64,000 bases of DNA from Anderseniella sp. Alg231-50 (GTDB lineage: Bacteria > Pseudomonadota > Alphaproteobacteria > Rhizobiales > Aestuariivirgaceae): the NCBI RefSeq assembly GCF_900149695.1, contig NZ_LT703004.1, positions 620,001 through 684,000 on the forward strand. The letters are read 5' to 3'. A program made the position numbers and the translations under genes. Shown here in pieces: positions 25,026 to 33,279 of this stretch (position 1 is its first letter; the number at the start of each line of letters is the position of its first letter). The notes beneath the pieces are model-generated. The model saw only the letters and a list, made by a program, of their open reading frames with translations. It had not been told where the DNA came from and ran no database searches.

Positions 25026-25853
25026 ATGCAGAACCGCGAAGAGCTATTCATGGCGCTGACGGCCCTGCTGGCTGCATTGCTGATCGCGTCGAGCCAGGTG
25101 GCACAGAGCATTCCGGTATCTTTGCCGGGAACCTATCTGTACTGGATTGTCCGCATCGCCATCGAAGCCCTGCTGTTCTTCACCGCCCGCCAGGTGCTCG
25201 AGAGATACCTGACCGAAACAGTTTCCTTTGCCTGGGTGACCGGGATCGCAATCGTGGTCAGCCATGTGCTGTTTGTCCTGTCGGTCACGGCGATGGACAT
25301 CGTGCTGGGTTATCCGGAACTGGGCATCGGAACCGCCGGCACCGACACGCAATCCAGGGTCCAGGCATTCGCGCTGGAACTGCTTTACCTGTCCGACAAC
25401 CATATTGCGCTCTGCCTGCTGCTGTCACTGCCAAGGCTGGCGCTGGGAGCTTTTGGAAGTGCTGTAGCACAGTCGGCGGCCCAGCGGTTGCCCGGCGATC
25501 ATGAGAGCGTGGGTGAATTGGCGCCAACGCTGCTGTCGGCCATCGAGCCACCCCTGGACGGGCAAGTCATCTGGGCCGAGGCCCAGGAGCATTATGTCCG
25601 GATTACCACCGGCAACGAGGTGCGCATGGTGTTGTGCCGGTTCTCCGACATCGTACGCGAATTGCCGGACGCGCGCGGCATGCAGGTCCACCGCTCCCAC
25701 TGGGTCGCTTGCTCCGCAATTGCTGACGCGGTCAGGGACGGACAGAACATGAAACTTGTACTGCTTTCCGGTGACAGTGTTCCAGTCAGCCGATCTTTCA
25801 GGAGCGCGGTGGAAACCAGGCTGGCACAACTGCCGGCTTCGATCGGGGCATAA
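25026..25853 (+). CDS. Membrane-anchored LytTR DNA-binding regulator
   Basis: The 275-residue protein has about four hydrophobic segments in the first 150 residues and a C-terminal LytTR domain (about 175-270) with IWAEAQEHYVRITT, CRFSDIVRELPD, MQVHRSHWVACSAI and VPVSRSF. It lacks a receiver domain, so the membrane part probably senses the signal directly. ATG 25026 follows CGGAG. Direct neighbours are not obviously co-regulated. Confidence 0.85.
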   Translation: MQNREELFMALTALLAALLIASSQVAQSIPVSLPGTYLYWIVRIAIEALLFFTARQVLERYLTETVSFAWVTGIAIVVSHVLFVLSVTAMDIVLGYPELGIGTAGTDTQSRVQAFALELLYLSDNHIALCLLLSLPRLALGAFGSAVAQSAAQRLPGDHESVGELAPTLLSAIEPPLDGQVIWAEAQEHYVRITTGNEVRMVLCRFSDIVRELPDARGMQVHRSHWVACSAIADAVRDGQNMKLVLLSGDSVPVSRSFRSAVETRLAQLPASIGA

Positions 25854-25947
25854 GGCCCCGCGGGCTCTTTACTAAGGCGACACGGCAATGCTTAAATGAC
25901 CCGGCAAGGATGCGGCCATCTTTGAAGTCAGTTGAAAGGGTTCGCCC

Positions 25948-26322
25948 ATGATATCCCGAACAAGCAAGATCAATCTGCGTGTCGTCATATTGGCTGGTCT
26001 GGCCATGTCGCTACCGGTGGCGCAGGCCCATGCTTATTCAGTCAAATATGCGCCGGGATATTCGTCAAAACGCTCGATCGACGTGGACTTCATATATCCT
26101 AAATATCCCAAGGGGTATGTGCCGGCTGTTGACACAGCCAGCGATGTTCCGGAAGACAACCGACCTGAAATCATCGAATATCATGTGACGACACACAAGT
26201 ACGTGCACATAACGATAAACCATGTGCGGCGGTTCTATCGCCCGCACATCAGGGTGCACAGGGCTGCGTCATTCCTGCCTTCCCGTATCAGATTGCACCG
26301 GGCCGGCACTTTCGGATTCTGA
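25948..26322 (+). CDS. Small secreted protein, unknown
   Basis: The 124-residue product has a signal peptide (about residues 1-29, ending AQAHA) and a basic, Tyr- and His-rich mature chain (KYAPGYSSKRS, IYPKYPKGY, HVRRFYRPHIRVHRAASF). No domain is recognised. An AAAGG lies upstream of the ATG. The downstream gap 26323-26584 shows no gene or structured element. Confidence 0.5.
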   Translation: MISRTSKINLRVVILAGLAMSLPVAQAHAYSVKYAPGYSSKRSIDVDFIYPKYPKGYVPAVDTASDVPEDNRPEIIEYHVTTHKYVHITINHVRRFYRPHIRVHRAASFLPSRIRLHRAGTFGF

Positions 26323-26584
26323 AAAACCGCTTACTCCCAGTATGACAGGGATGATTTTTGGTTACATCAACCAGAGAGCATAAACCTGAACGATTCCAGA
26401 GCGTTAGATCTACTTATCCAGAGATTGAGTCAGCGCCCTGTAAAATGCATCCTGCAGTTCCCACTCGTCCGGCTTGTCCGCACGCGCAGCGCAACTGCCA
26501 TCAGGCAACAGTCGGCAAAATAGGCTGGCATAGCATGGGATCACACCGGCCTTCGGCAAGGTCGGTGCACGGTGTTGGTTTGCA

Positions 26585-27370
26585 TCAGCCCTGTCCGCGA
26601 AGACGAACTGCGTGGGCCCTCATGGCGGCGGGCAGCCAGCCTGAGAATTTCGGACTGAGCCGTTCGTAGCGGGCGACGAAATCGGGATGTGAGGTATACA
26701 TGTCGGCCAGACCGGCAAATCCGTCGGCAGTGCAATCACGCCCCCACATGTCGGTCATCAGGGCCCTGTGCTGCTCGAGCATCGGATGGTTGTCATCCGC
26801 CTCCGGTGCCAGGCCGGCCTCATATGCCGCAACCAGCCGGATCTCGATGTTCTTCAACCTGTTCATCGCACCGGCCATGCCGTCGGGTAATTGCTCAACC
26901 GCCGCTTTCGACGTTGCGATGCTTGCCGCCATATCCGGTCCGTATTCATTGGTCAGCCATTCTTCATATTCGGCCTGCCGGTCATCTGAAAACGGTGTGT
27001 ACAAGTCGTTCAATGCCAAGTCTCTTTCTCCTTTGAGATGAGCGATCGTGGCATTCAGCGTGTCGATGATCCGGGCTGTCCGCAGGCTGTCTTCCTGCAG
27101 CCGGTCGCGGTGCCGGATGAGGCGTTCCACAGCATCAGCCGGCCCATCGAGAAGGCGTCCCACCTCGTCGAGCGACAGCCCGACATCCCGATAGAACATG
27201 ATTTCCTGCAGCCGCAGCATCTCGATGCGACCGTAAAGCCGGTACCCGTTGGCGCCCACATGCGCCGGTTTCAGCAGCCCGATGTCATCATAGTGATGCA
27301 GGGTCCTGACCGACACACCGGCGAGCCGGGCCAGCTGACCCACTGAATATTCCTCGATTCGCGTTTTCAT
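26585..27370 (-). CDS. MerR family regulator with TipAS drug-binding domain
   Basis: The 261-residue protein has an N-terminal MerR winged helix (YSVGQLARLAGVSVRTLHHY, GLLKPAHVGANGYRLY), a coiled-coil dimer helix and a C-terminal TipAS domain (from about residue 125; EYEEWLTNEYGPD, ending RYERLSPKFSGWLPAAM). TipAS proteins bind thiopeptides or other amphiphilic drugs and activate multidrug resistance. ATG 27370 is chosen since the farther GTG falls inside the operator. No efflux gene is adjacent. Confidence 0.88.
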   Translation of the reverse strand: MKTRIEEYSVGQLARLAGVSVRTLHHYDDIGLLKPAHVGANGYRLYGRIEMLRLQEIMFYRDVGLSLDEVGRLLDGPADAVERLIRHRDRLQEDSLRTARIIDTLNATIAHLKGERDLALNDLYTPFSDDRQAEYEEWLTNEYGPDMAASIATSKAAVEQLPDGMAGAMNRLKNIEIRLVAAYEAGLAPEADDNHPMLEQHRALMTDMWGRDCTADGFAGLADMYTSHPDFVARYERLSPKFSGWLPAAMRAHAVRLRGQG

Positions 27371-27384
27371 GGCCCTCCCATCGG

Positions 27385-27409
27385 CCCTCACGCCGCGTGA
27401 GGGTCAAGA
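27385..27409 (-). promoter_or_regulatory. MerR-type autoregulatory promoter/operator
   Basis: A 19-bp dyad with 9-bp arms, CCCTCACGC-C-GCGTGAGGG (27385-27403), directly follows a -35-like TTGACC on the minus strand (27404-27409). This is the MerR layout in which the activator binds the long spacer, and CTCACG/CGTGAG arms are typical for TipAS-type regulators. Confidence 0.75.
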
Positions 27410-27538
27410 CATAACTTCAACCGGCTGCCAGATGGCTGGCCTGGCAGGGGATATGAGACCGGATGAAGTCCGTGAACAGAAGGATGGACATCCCAACCTG
27501 CAACCTCAGACCGCATGGCCGTGGCCGGCTTGATCCGA

Positions 27539-28741
27539 TTATGAAGCAGACGCGTTGAGCCGCTTGAACAACGCATTCTGCATCTGCTGTTTCCGAAACA
27601 CCTTTGCCAGTTCCAGGGCGTTGTCTGCAAACCCGGCATAGTTCATCGCAATATCATGCAGGGCTTCGGCCATCTGCCGGTCGCCATTGGCGGCAATGCC
27701 GTTGCCGTTTCTGATGTACTCCTCGAGCGTGCTGTTGCCGGCAACAACCAGCGGTCGCGCATGTGCAACAGCGTCGATTCCTATGCCTGATCCCCGCTCG
27801 ACATAACGCCGGTGGTCATAGGGCATGATCACGGCATGGCAGCGCTGCAGACAAGTCCAGTGGCCGGCCAGGCCTGTGTCTTCACCTGCAAGCTCAAAGT
27901 TGATTCCCGCTTCTCCCAGGTCGTCCAGCATGGTGCGATAGAGTTTCCGGTTTTTTACAGCACCTGTCTGGATAAGAAGCTTCATCGGAGGCCCGCCCTG
28001 CCTTTCCACGATGGCACGGTAGGACCTGGCTATGGACACCAGTTGCCCATGGCCCTTTTCGGTGCGCACCGTTCCCAGCATGGCGACCTCAAACTCGGCT
28101 TCAGGGTCGGGGCGGCTGTTCAAAGGCCGGGAAATGTCGGAAAACTCAACCAATTCGATTTCGCGGCGATCATATCCCAGTGTTGCCAGTTTCGCCGCAA
28201 ATGAATTGGTTTCTGCATACATGAACAATTTGCCCAGGCCCTGCATTCTTTGCAGCCTGCGATGCGCCGTGCGCTCATAGGACATGTTTTCGAGAGGCCG
28301 AAGTTGCCGGAAATGCAGGTCAGGCCAGTCAGCTTCTGAGACCCCGTCAAGTGCATCCATTATGGCATTGAGAACCACCGCAGACCCGGTGTGGACGATC
28401 AGGGCGTCATGTGCCGAAATGTCCATGGACCGGAATACGCGCAACAGTTCGACACCAAATCCTGTCTCATCCGACTGCGGGCCCGGTTTCCGCCTTAGCA
28501 GCTTTTGAAATTGTGTTCGGACCTTTCGCGACAACGAAGTTGACCTTTGATGGGCTTCATATGAATTGAACGGCAGAACAGGCCTGACCGTCGCGCCTTC
28601 AAGGATGAATTCCTCGGGTAACCCGGACGAACACACAATGTCCAAGGGCGCTTTTGTGTGGGCCGCGATGACTTCGTTGGCTGTGATGTTGTGACCACCA
28701 AGTTGTTCAAAATCCGGATCAATGATCACAACTCTCTGCAT
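27539..28741 (-). CDS. Glycosyltransferase (GT-B fold, family 4-like)
   Basis: The 400-residue protein begins with a Rossmann strand (VVIIDPDFEQLGGHNITANE) containing the glycine-rich acceptor loop GGHN. The C-terminal half has EVAMLGTVRTEKGHGQLV and, near residue 325, a nucleotide-sugar site region VERGSGIGIDAVAHARPLVV. It probably adds a sugar from an NDP donor to a glycan. It follows the epimerase gene by about 50 nt in the same direction, so it may use the GDP-sugar made by it. TTG 28762 is an alternative start. Confidence 0.75.
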   Translation of the reverse strand: MQRVVIIDPDFEQLGGHNITANEVIAAHTKAPLDIVCSSGLPEEFILEGATVRPVLPFNSYEAHQRSTSLSRKVRTQFQKLLRRKPGPQSDETGFGVELLRVFRSMDISAHDALIVHTGSAVVLNAIMDALDGVSEADWPDLHFRQLRPLENMSYERTAHRRLQRMQGLGKLFMYAETNSFAAKLATLGYDRREIELVEFSDISRPLNSRPDPEAEFEVAMLGTVRTEKGHGQLVSIARSYRAIVERQGGPPMKLLIQTGAVKNRKLYRTMLDDLGEAGINFELAGEDTGLAGHWTCLQRCHAVIMPYDHRRYVERGSGIGIDAVAHARPLVVAGNSTLEEYIRNGNGIAANGDRQMAEALHDIAMNYAGFADNALELAKVFRKQQMQNALFKRLNASAS

Positions 28742-28791
28742 CAAATTCGTACTGCCCCTCAACAGTCCCTGCCGGTCGGTGTCAACAGATG

Positions 28792-29775
28792 TTACGCGGA
28801 TTGCCGTGACTCGATAGAGCTCCGGACCTGATCGGATATCCAGGCGTAGGTTTTTTCGAGGCCGTCCTGCAGGGGTTGTGTCGGGCGCCAGCCCAGTTGC
28901 AGCTCGATGAGATCATTGTCGGAACTGCGGGCGCGCACGCCTTGCGGACCGGACACCGTCTTGATGGTCAGGCGTTTGTTTGAAAGGCTGATGACCATTT
29001 CGGCAAGTTCACGGATGCTGACCGGAAAATCCGATCCGATATTCAGCGGTCGCTCACAATCTGAACGCATCAGGCGCAATATGCCGTCCAGGCATTCATC
29101 AACATACAGGAACGAGCGCACCTGCTTGCCGTCACCCCACACTTCGATTTCACCGCCATCAACGGCTTCGGCGACCTTTCTGCAAATCGCAGCCGGCGCC
29201 TTTTCCCGTCCGCAACACCAGGAACCCTGCGGGCCGAAAATATTGTGGAGCCGGCCTATTCTGGTCGGCACATGGTTGTTGCGAGAGACAGCCTGGAACA
29301 GCCGTTCAGAAAACAGCTTTTCCCAACCATAATCGCTGTCGGGATTGGCAGGGTATGCAGTGCTCTCCTTGCAGGTGTATTTTTCGGTATCGCTCTGCGT
29401 GGCCTGATTGTAGACGCAGGCTGAGGATGTGTAGAACAGCCGCCCGACACTGCCGCGGGATGCCGACCGGGCAACATTCAGATTTATCATTGCAGAACTC
29501 GACATGATGTCGAAATCATTCTCGCCGGTGAATATGTAACCCGCACCGCCCATTTCGGCAGCGAGCTGGAAAACTTCATCGACATCCCTGTCGAAACAGG
29601 CATCGACCTGCTCTGGCAGCCTGAGATCAGCGATCACAAACTCATCTGCTGTCGTGGGGTTGAACTCGGGGTACTTTCGATCGATGCCGCGAACCCAAAA
29701 TCCTTCCTCTTTCAGACGGGTTACCAAATGGTGTCCGATGAACCCGCCTGCCCCCATAACCAGTGCCGTCTTCAT
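28792..29775 (-). CDS. GDP-mannose 3,5-epimerase-like NAD-dependent epimerase
   Basis: The 327-residue extended SDR has GAGGFIGHHL for NAD and, beyond general epimerases, the specific GME signatures: AAEMGGAGYIFTGE, the SSACVY cysteine, DYGWEKL in place of YGxEK, RLHNIFGPQGSW, GREKAPAAICRK with the catalytic lysine, and DGKQVRSFLYVDECLDG. Plant GME makes GDP-L-galactose for ascorbate; bacterial homologs probably feed surface glycans. Neighbouring glycosyltransferase supports the latter. Confidence 0.85.
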   Translation of the reverse strand: MKTALVMGAGGFIGHHLVTRLKEEGFWVRGIDRKYPEFNPTTADEFVIADLRLPEQVDACFDRDVDEVFQLAAEMGGAGYIFTGENDFDIMSSSAMINLNVARSASRGSVGRLFYTSSACVYNQATQSDTEKYTCKESTAYPANPDSDYGWEKLFSERLFQAVSRNNHVPTRIGRLHNIFGPQGSWCCGREKAPAAICRKVAEAVDGGEIEVWGDGKQVRSFLYVDECLDGILRLMRSDCERPLNIGSDFPVSIRELAEMVISLSNKRLTIKTVSGPQGVRARSSDNDLIELQLGWRPTQPLQDGLEKTYAWISDQVRSSIESRQSA

Positions 29776-29949
29776 ACTCACAACTTTCTGAGTCACGTCG
29801 ATCTATCCTGAAACTGAGAATAGGTGACATGACGGATAGAGGCGAGAGGTTTGTTCAGCAAACACACGGCAAACCCGTCCAGATTCCGGCACCCGGGAAC
29901 AAGGGCAAGACACTAAGTTGCGGCGAACAATTCGCATGGCGGGCAAACG

Positions 29950-29977
29950 GGGACAGTGGATGTCGATCCACCGTCCC
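29950..29977. terminator. Hairpin downstream of msrB
   Basis: GGGAC-a-GTGGA / TCCAC-c-GTCCC with a 6-nt loop forms a 10-bp stem with one mismatch, about 50 nt after the msrB stop on the minus strand. No T run follows. The rest of the 29776-30025 gap shows nothing else. Confidence 0.4.
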
Positions 29978-30025
29978 TTCTTGAAATCCGCACGAATATG
30001 GCCTGCCGGCGATTCGTGACGATCC

Positions 30026-30553
30026 CTAACTCGCCGACGGTTCGAATGTCAGGGCAAGGCCATTGAGGCAGTGGCGTTTACCGGTAGGGGCCGGACCATC
30101 ATCGAAAATATGACCGAAGTGTCCGCCGCAGCGGCGACAGTGCACCTCGGTGCGCGTCGAGAAGAAGGTGTTGTCAGGCCGGGTCCCGACAGCGTTCTCC
30201 AGCGCATCCCAGAAACTGGGCCAGCCGGTCTTGCTGTCGTATTTTGTCTCGGCGCTGTACACCGCCAGATTACATCCGGCACAATGATAATTGCCGGCGC
30301 GCTTTTCTTTCAGAAGCGGACTGGAATATCGCTTCTCGGTCGCCTCTTCGCGCAGGACGGCAAACTGTTCCTTGGTGAGCAGCTGCTTCCATTCCTGCGG
30401 GGTGCGCACGATTTCAAACTGCTGTGCCCCGGTGTTTGCGCGGGCGACCCGCGTCACGCCACTGACCATGACAAGGCCGGCAGTCGCCACCGTCCATGCA
30501 AATACACTTTCTTGCAGGAAATGGCGGCGGTTGATGGAGGTTTTGTCTTTCAT
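30026..30553 (-). CDS. msrB: Tat-exported methionine-(R)-sulfoxide reductase
   Basis: The 175-residue enzyme reduces methionine-R-sulfoxide in oxidised proteins. The N-terminus carries a twin-arginine signal (NRRHFLQES, residues 8-16, then a hydrophobic stretch ending ARANT), so it works in the periplasm. The MsrB domain has two zinc CxxC pairs (YHCAGCN and HCRRCGGHFGH), GWPSFWDAL and the active-site cysteine in KRHCLNGLAL. It follows fasciclin and ECF genes on the same strand, which suggests an envelope oxidative-damage role. Confidence 0.92.
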   Translation of the reverse strand: MKDKTSINRRHFLQESVFAWTVATAGLVMVSGVTRVARANTGAQQFEIVRTPQEWKQLLTKEQFAVLREEATEKRYSSPLLKEKRAGNYHCAGCNLAVYSAETKYDSKTGWPSFWDALENAVGTRPDNTFFSTRTEVHCRRCGGHFGHIFDDGPAPTGKRHCLNGLALTFEPSAS

Positions 30554-30598
30554 TTTGTTATACCTTTGAATCAGGAACTGGCCCTTAAGTGCTTGAAA

Positions 30599-30628
30599 TA
30601 CGGGCCTACCTTGGTCGGCAGGCCCGTA
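30599..30628. terminator. Hairpin between fasciclin and msrB genes
   Basis: Perfect 9-bp arms TACGGGCCT and AGGCCCGTA with a 12-nt loop lie 16 nt past the fasciclin stop on the minus strand, followed by TTTC. It could terminate or attenuate transcription into msrB. Confidence 0.55.
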
Positions 30629-30644
30629 CTTCGCTCATCCCGGA

Positions 30645-31205
30645 TTAACGAGGAACCAGAACATGGTCGACCACGTGAATGACGCCGTTTGACTGGTTTA
30701 CATCCGCAATAGTGATCTTCGACGCGCCGCCGCTTTCATCAAACAGGTACAGGGCCTTGCCCTTGATAACGGCGGTGAGCGCATCACCGCTTACGGCCTG
30801 CATGTTGTACCGGCCGCCATTGGCCTTCGCCTTGCGCACCAGGTCCGAGGCAGACATCTTTCCGGCCACCACATGGGCCGTCAGGACCTTGGTCAGCTGG
30901 TCCTTGTTTTCCGGCTTGAGCAATGTGTCGACCGTGCCCGCAGGCAGTTTTTCAAAACCCATATTCACCGGCGCGAAAACCGTGAACGGACCGGGGCTGG
31001 CCAGGGTTTCCACGAGACCTGCCGCCTTAACAGCGGCCACCAGGGTCGTGTGATCCTTCGAGTTGACCGCGTTCTCGACGATGTTCTTGCTTTCGAACAT
31101 CGGCGCGCCGCCAACTTCGGGATTGGCAAGCGAGATGCTTGCTGACATGGCCAGCCCGGTTGCAAGGGCAGCGACGGAGGAGAGGATTTTCGTAGGTTTA
31201 GACAT
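30645..31205 (-). CDS. Secreted fasciclin-domain protein
   Basis: The 186-residue protein has a signal peptide (1-27, ending SISLA) and one FAS1 domain with both conserved blocks: FTVFAPVNMGFEKLP (H1) and the late NGVIHVVDHVLVP (H2), plus LTAHVVAGKM between. FAS1 proteins are adhesive or surface-associated. GGAGG lies before the ATG. It is downstream of an ECF sigma/anti-sigma pair, the same partnership as MPT70/MPT83 with SigK-RskA in mycobacteria. Confidence 0.9.
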   Translation of the reverse strand: MSKPTKILSSVAALATGLAMSASISLANPEVGGAPMFESKNIVENAVNSKDHTTLVAAVKAAGLVETLASPGPFTVFAPVNMGFEKLPAGTVDTLLKPENKDQLTKVLTAHVVAGKMSASDLVRKAKANGGRYNMQAVSGDALTAVIKGKALYLFDESGGASKITIADVNQSNGVIHVVDHVLVPR

Positions 31206-31251
31206 TGGAGGGTATCCTTGTTGTTAATGCTTGTCCCTTTGGACACGAGCA

Positions 31252-31280
31252 GTAACGAGGAGGCTCCGGAATAAGTTTCA
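31252..31280 (-). promoter_or_regulatory. Candidate ECF sigma promoter of the fasciclin gene
   Basis: On the minus strand, TGAAAC (31275-31280), a 17-nt spacer and CGTTAC (31252-31257) resemble ECF -35 (GAAAC) and -10 (CGTT) elements. They lie about 47 nt before the fasciclin start codon. I did not find a second copy before the sigma gene. Confidence 0.45.
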
Positions 31281-31315
31281 AACCATAGAAAAAAAGAATC
31301 GCACCTGCTGAATTT

Positions 31316-32029
31316 CTATAGCGGTTGCAGCTTGCCAGTGGCGATAACCGGGCCTGTCGGCGCCCCGGTCGGTGATCCGCCGGCCGGTTCCAGGCTGACG
31401 GCAAGGGTGATGCCGTCACCCAGCACAGACCGGTTCTGCTTGCTGACCGCCAGGTTTCCCGATCCGGCCTGTGCCAGCAGGCCAAGCGATCTCGGCACGC
31501 CATCGTCGGGTATCAGCCAAAGTTCCGGCACCCGGTTGTCTGCCCCATCACCGGCAGACGTGCGCACAAACAAGGCGCCGGTCTCAGGATCAAACCGTGC
31601 AATGAAGGCAGGCGCCTCACCCTTCGCGGTGAGCGTGGCAATGAGCGGCTTGCCTTCCTCCTGCGGGCTGGTGAATATGCCGATGCCCGGCAGGAACAGC
31701 AAGGCAGCCAAAGCAGCGGTTGCCAGTCCGGCACTCACGCCGGACAGGCCGCGCCAGAAAGCCAGGCTGTCCCACAAGCTGTTTGTCTGTCCTGCTGTTT
31801 CACCGGAAGTCCGGGTTTCAATTTTTTCCCAGACGGCGGCGGGTGGAGCAACAGGCGCCACGTCTTTCAGCATCGGCGTCAGTTGTTGCTGCCAGTCCTC
31901 AACCGCCTTGCGGAACACAGGATCACCATCAACACGCTGCTCTGCCAGGCGCAGGTCGTCATGTTCAAGCACGCCGAGCGCATACTCGGCGGCCAGCCAT
32001 TTGTCTTTGTCGTTCAGTTCCTGTGTCAT
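31316..32029 (-). CDS. Anti-sigma factor (RskA-type)
   Basis: The 237-residue protein has an N-terminal zinc-less anti-sigma domain (WLAAEYALGVLEHDDLRLAE), one membrane helix (about residues 100-122) and a C-terminal periplasmic RskA domain (FIARFDPETGALFVR, ELWLIPDDGVPRSLG). It would hold the adjacent ECF factor at the membrane until a periplasmic signal. Its ATG overlaps the sigma stop by 4 nt; an upstream in-frame start would overlap the sigma gene further. Confidence 0.88.
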   Translation of the reverse strand: MTQELNDKDKWLAAEYALGVLEHDDLRLAEQRVDGDPVFRKAVEDWQQQLTPMLKDVAPVAPPAAVWEKIETRTSGETAGQTNSLWDSLAFWRGLSGVSAGLATAALAALLFLPGIGIFTSPQEEGKPLIATLTAKGEAPAFIARFDPETGALFVRTSAGDGADNRVPELWLIPDDGVPRSLGLLAQAGSGNLAVSKQNRSVLGDGITLAVSLEPAGGSPTGAPTGPVIATGKLQPL

Positions 32030-32568
32030 CGGTTCATACAATCTCTCAAGGACAGCAAGCCGCGCCGGATCCATGTCCTGACCGTGTTGAGCGGCGCCTG
32101 AAGTTCATCTGCGGCTTCCTGGTAGGACCAGCCGGACAGATAGGTTCGCCTGATCGCCGCAGCGTGCTTTGCATCCAGTTCATCAAGGCAGTTGTTTATC
32201 CGGTGCGTTTCGTCCTTTGCCAGCATGGCGTTTTCCGGAGATGGGGCATCATCTGCAATATCCGGTATTTCATCGGTGTTATCACTTGCCGGCCGGCGGC
32301 TGCGATATCGGTCAATTGCCTGATTTCGGGCGATGGATGCCAGCCACGCAATCGCACTGGCCTGCCCGGTTGAAAACCTGTCTGCCTTGTTCCAGATCTT
32401 TACATATACCTCCTGCAACACGTCTTCTGCATCTGCTCGATCCTTCAAGATACGAAGACAGATCCCAAAAAGTTTCGCTGAAGTAAGGTCATAGAGCAGT
32501 CTGAACGCATCACGATCCTTCAAGACAACGCGAGCGATCAGCTTATCAATGTCTGCAGATGTGCTCAT
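32026..32568 (-). CDS. ECF RNA polymerase sigma factor (SigK-like)
   Basis: The 180-residue protein has sigma region 2 (FRLLYDLTSAKLFGICLRIL, DAEDVLQEVYVKIW, AWLASIARNQAIDRYR) and region 4 (YLSGWSYQEAADELQAPLNT, then VRTWIRRGLLSLRDCM). ATG 32568 gives the normal N-terminus; a longer frame to 32658 adds unusual residues. It is coupled to its anti-sigma factor and probably drives that pair, the fasciclin gene and maybe msrB. Confidence 0.9.
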   Translation of the reverse strand: MSTSADIDKLIARVVLKDRDAFRLLYDLTSAKLFGICLRILKDRADAEDVLQEVYVKIWNKADRFSTGQASAIAWLASIARNQAIDRYRSRRPASDNTDEIPDIADDAPSPENAMLAKDETHRINNCLDELDAKHAAAIRRTYLSGWSYQEAADELQAPLNTVRTWIRRGLLSLRDCMNR

Positions 32569-32819
32569 ATGGCGATGCTCAAACCACTCGTCCAACCCTG
32601 TTCCACCAGCATGTATCGCGCCGCGCCATTGGTCAATCAATGCGAACCAGTCCGACACTCATTGCAAACAATCCTGCGTCCTGCTGTGCCGGCATTAAGG
32701 AACAGCTCGCCTTCCGGTGCCAGAAAATCAATCCGCGGACATTGACAGTGTTGCACTGGTGAAAGACGTTTGCTGGAAGAGATCAATTCACCTGACAATC
32801 TCCAACCCAGGAGGCGTTA

Positions 32820-33269
32820 ATGACCGTTTCGATACGGCGACTTGAGGAAGCAGACCGCAGCAGATGGCAGGCACTGTTCCAGGGCTATTTTGAATTTTAT
32901 CAGGTCGACGTGCCGGAAAACGGATTTGACCGGGTCTGGAACTGGATATTCGATCCACACAACGACTTCTGGTGCGACCTGGCGATCAGGGGAGACGGCA
33001 GGACCATCGGCTTCGTCCATTATCAGCTCTGGCACAGCACACTGACCGCAGGCATGGCATGTTACATGGCGGACCTGTTCGTCGAGCCGGCGGAGCGAGG
33101 CTCCGGTGCAGGGCGCCTGCTGGTTGACAACGTTGTGGCTTTCGCACGAGACAAGGGCCTGTCGTCTGTGGACTGGCTGACACAGGACAGCAATTATGCC
33201 GGCCGGCACCTGTACGACACATACCAGCCAAAATCGGACTTCGTCTTCTACACAGTGGCAACCGGATAG
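32820..33269 (+). CDS. GNAT family N-acetyltransferase
   Basis: The 149-residue protein has the GNAT fold: a first strand VSIRRLEEADRSRW, the YMADLFVEPAERGSGAGRLL acetyl-CoA loop (motif A with Q/RGxGxG/A) and the late YDTYQPKSDFVFY. The acceptor is unknown. AGGAGG precedes the ATG. It is the first gene of an operon, 10 nt before the methanethiol oxidase gene. Confidence 0.87.
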   Translation: MTVSIRRLEEADRSRWQALFQGYFEFYQVDVPENGFDRVWNWIFDPHNDFWCDLAIRGDGRTIGFVHYQLWHSTLTAGMACYMADLFVEPAERGSGAGRLLVDNVVAFARDKGLSSVDWLTQDSNYAGRHLYDTYQPKSDFVFYTVATG

Positions 33270-33279
33270 GAATTCACCC

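Noticed and set aside
30608-30619. Possible small RNA in the fasciclin/msrB gap
   Set aside because: Only one hairpin with no promoter; a terminator explains it.
31332-32081. A 249-codon + strand frame
   Set aside because: Antisense to the anti-sigma factor gene, low-complexity Ser/Pro/Arg composition without a domain.
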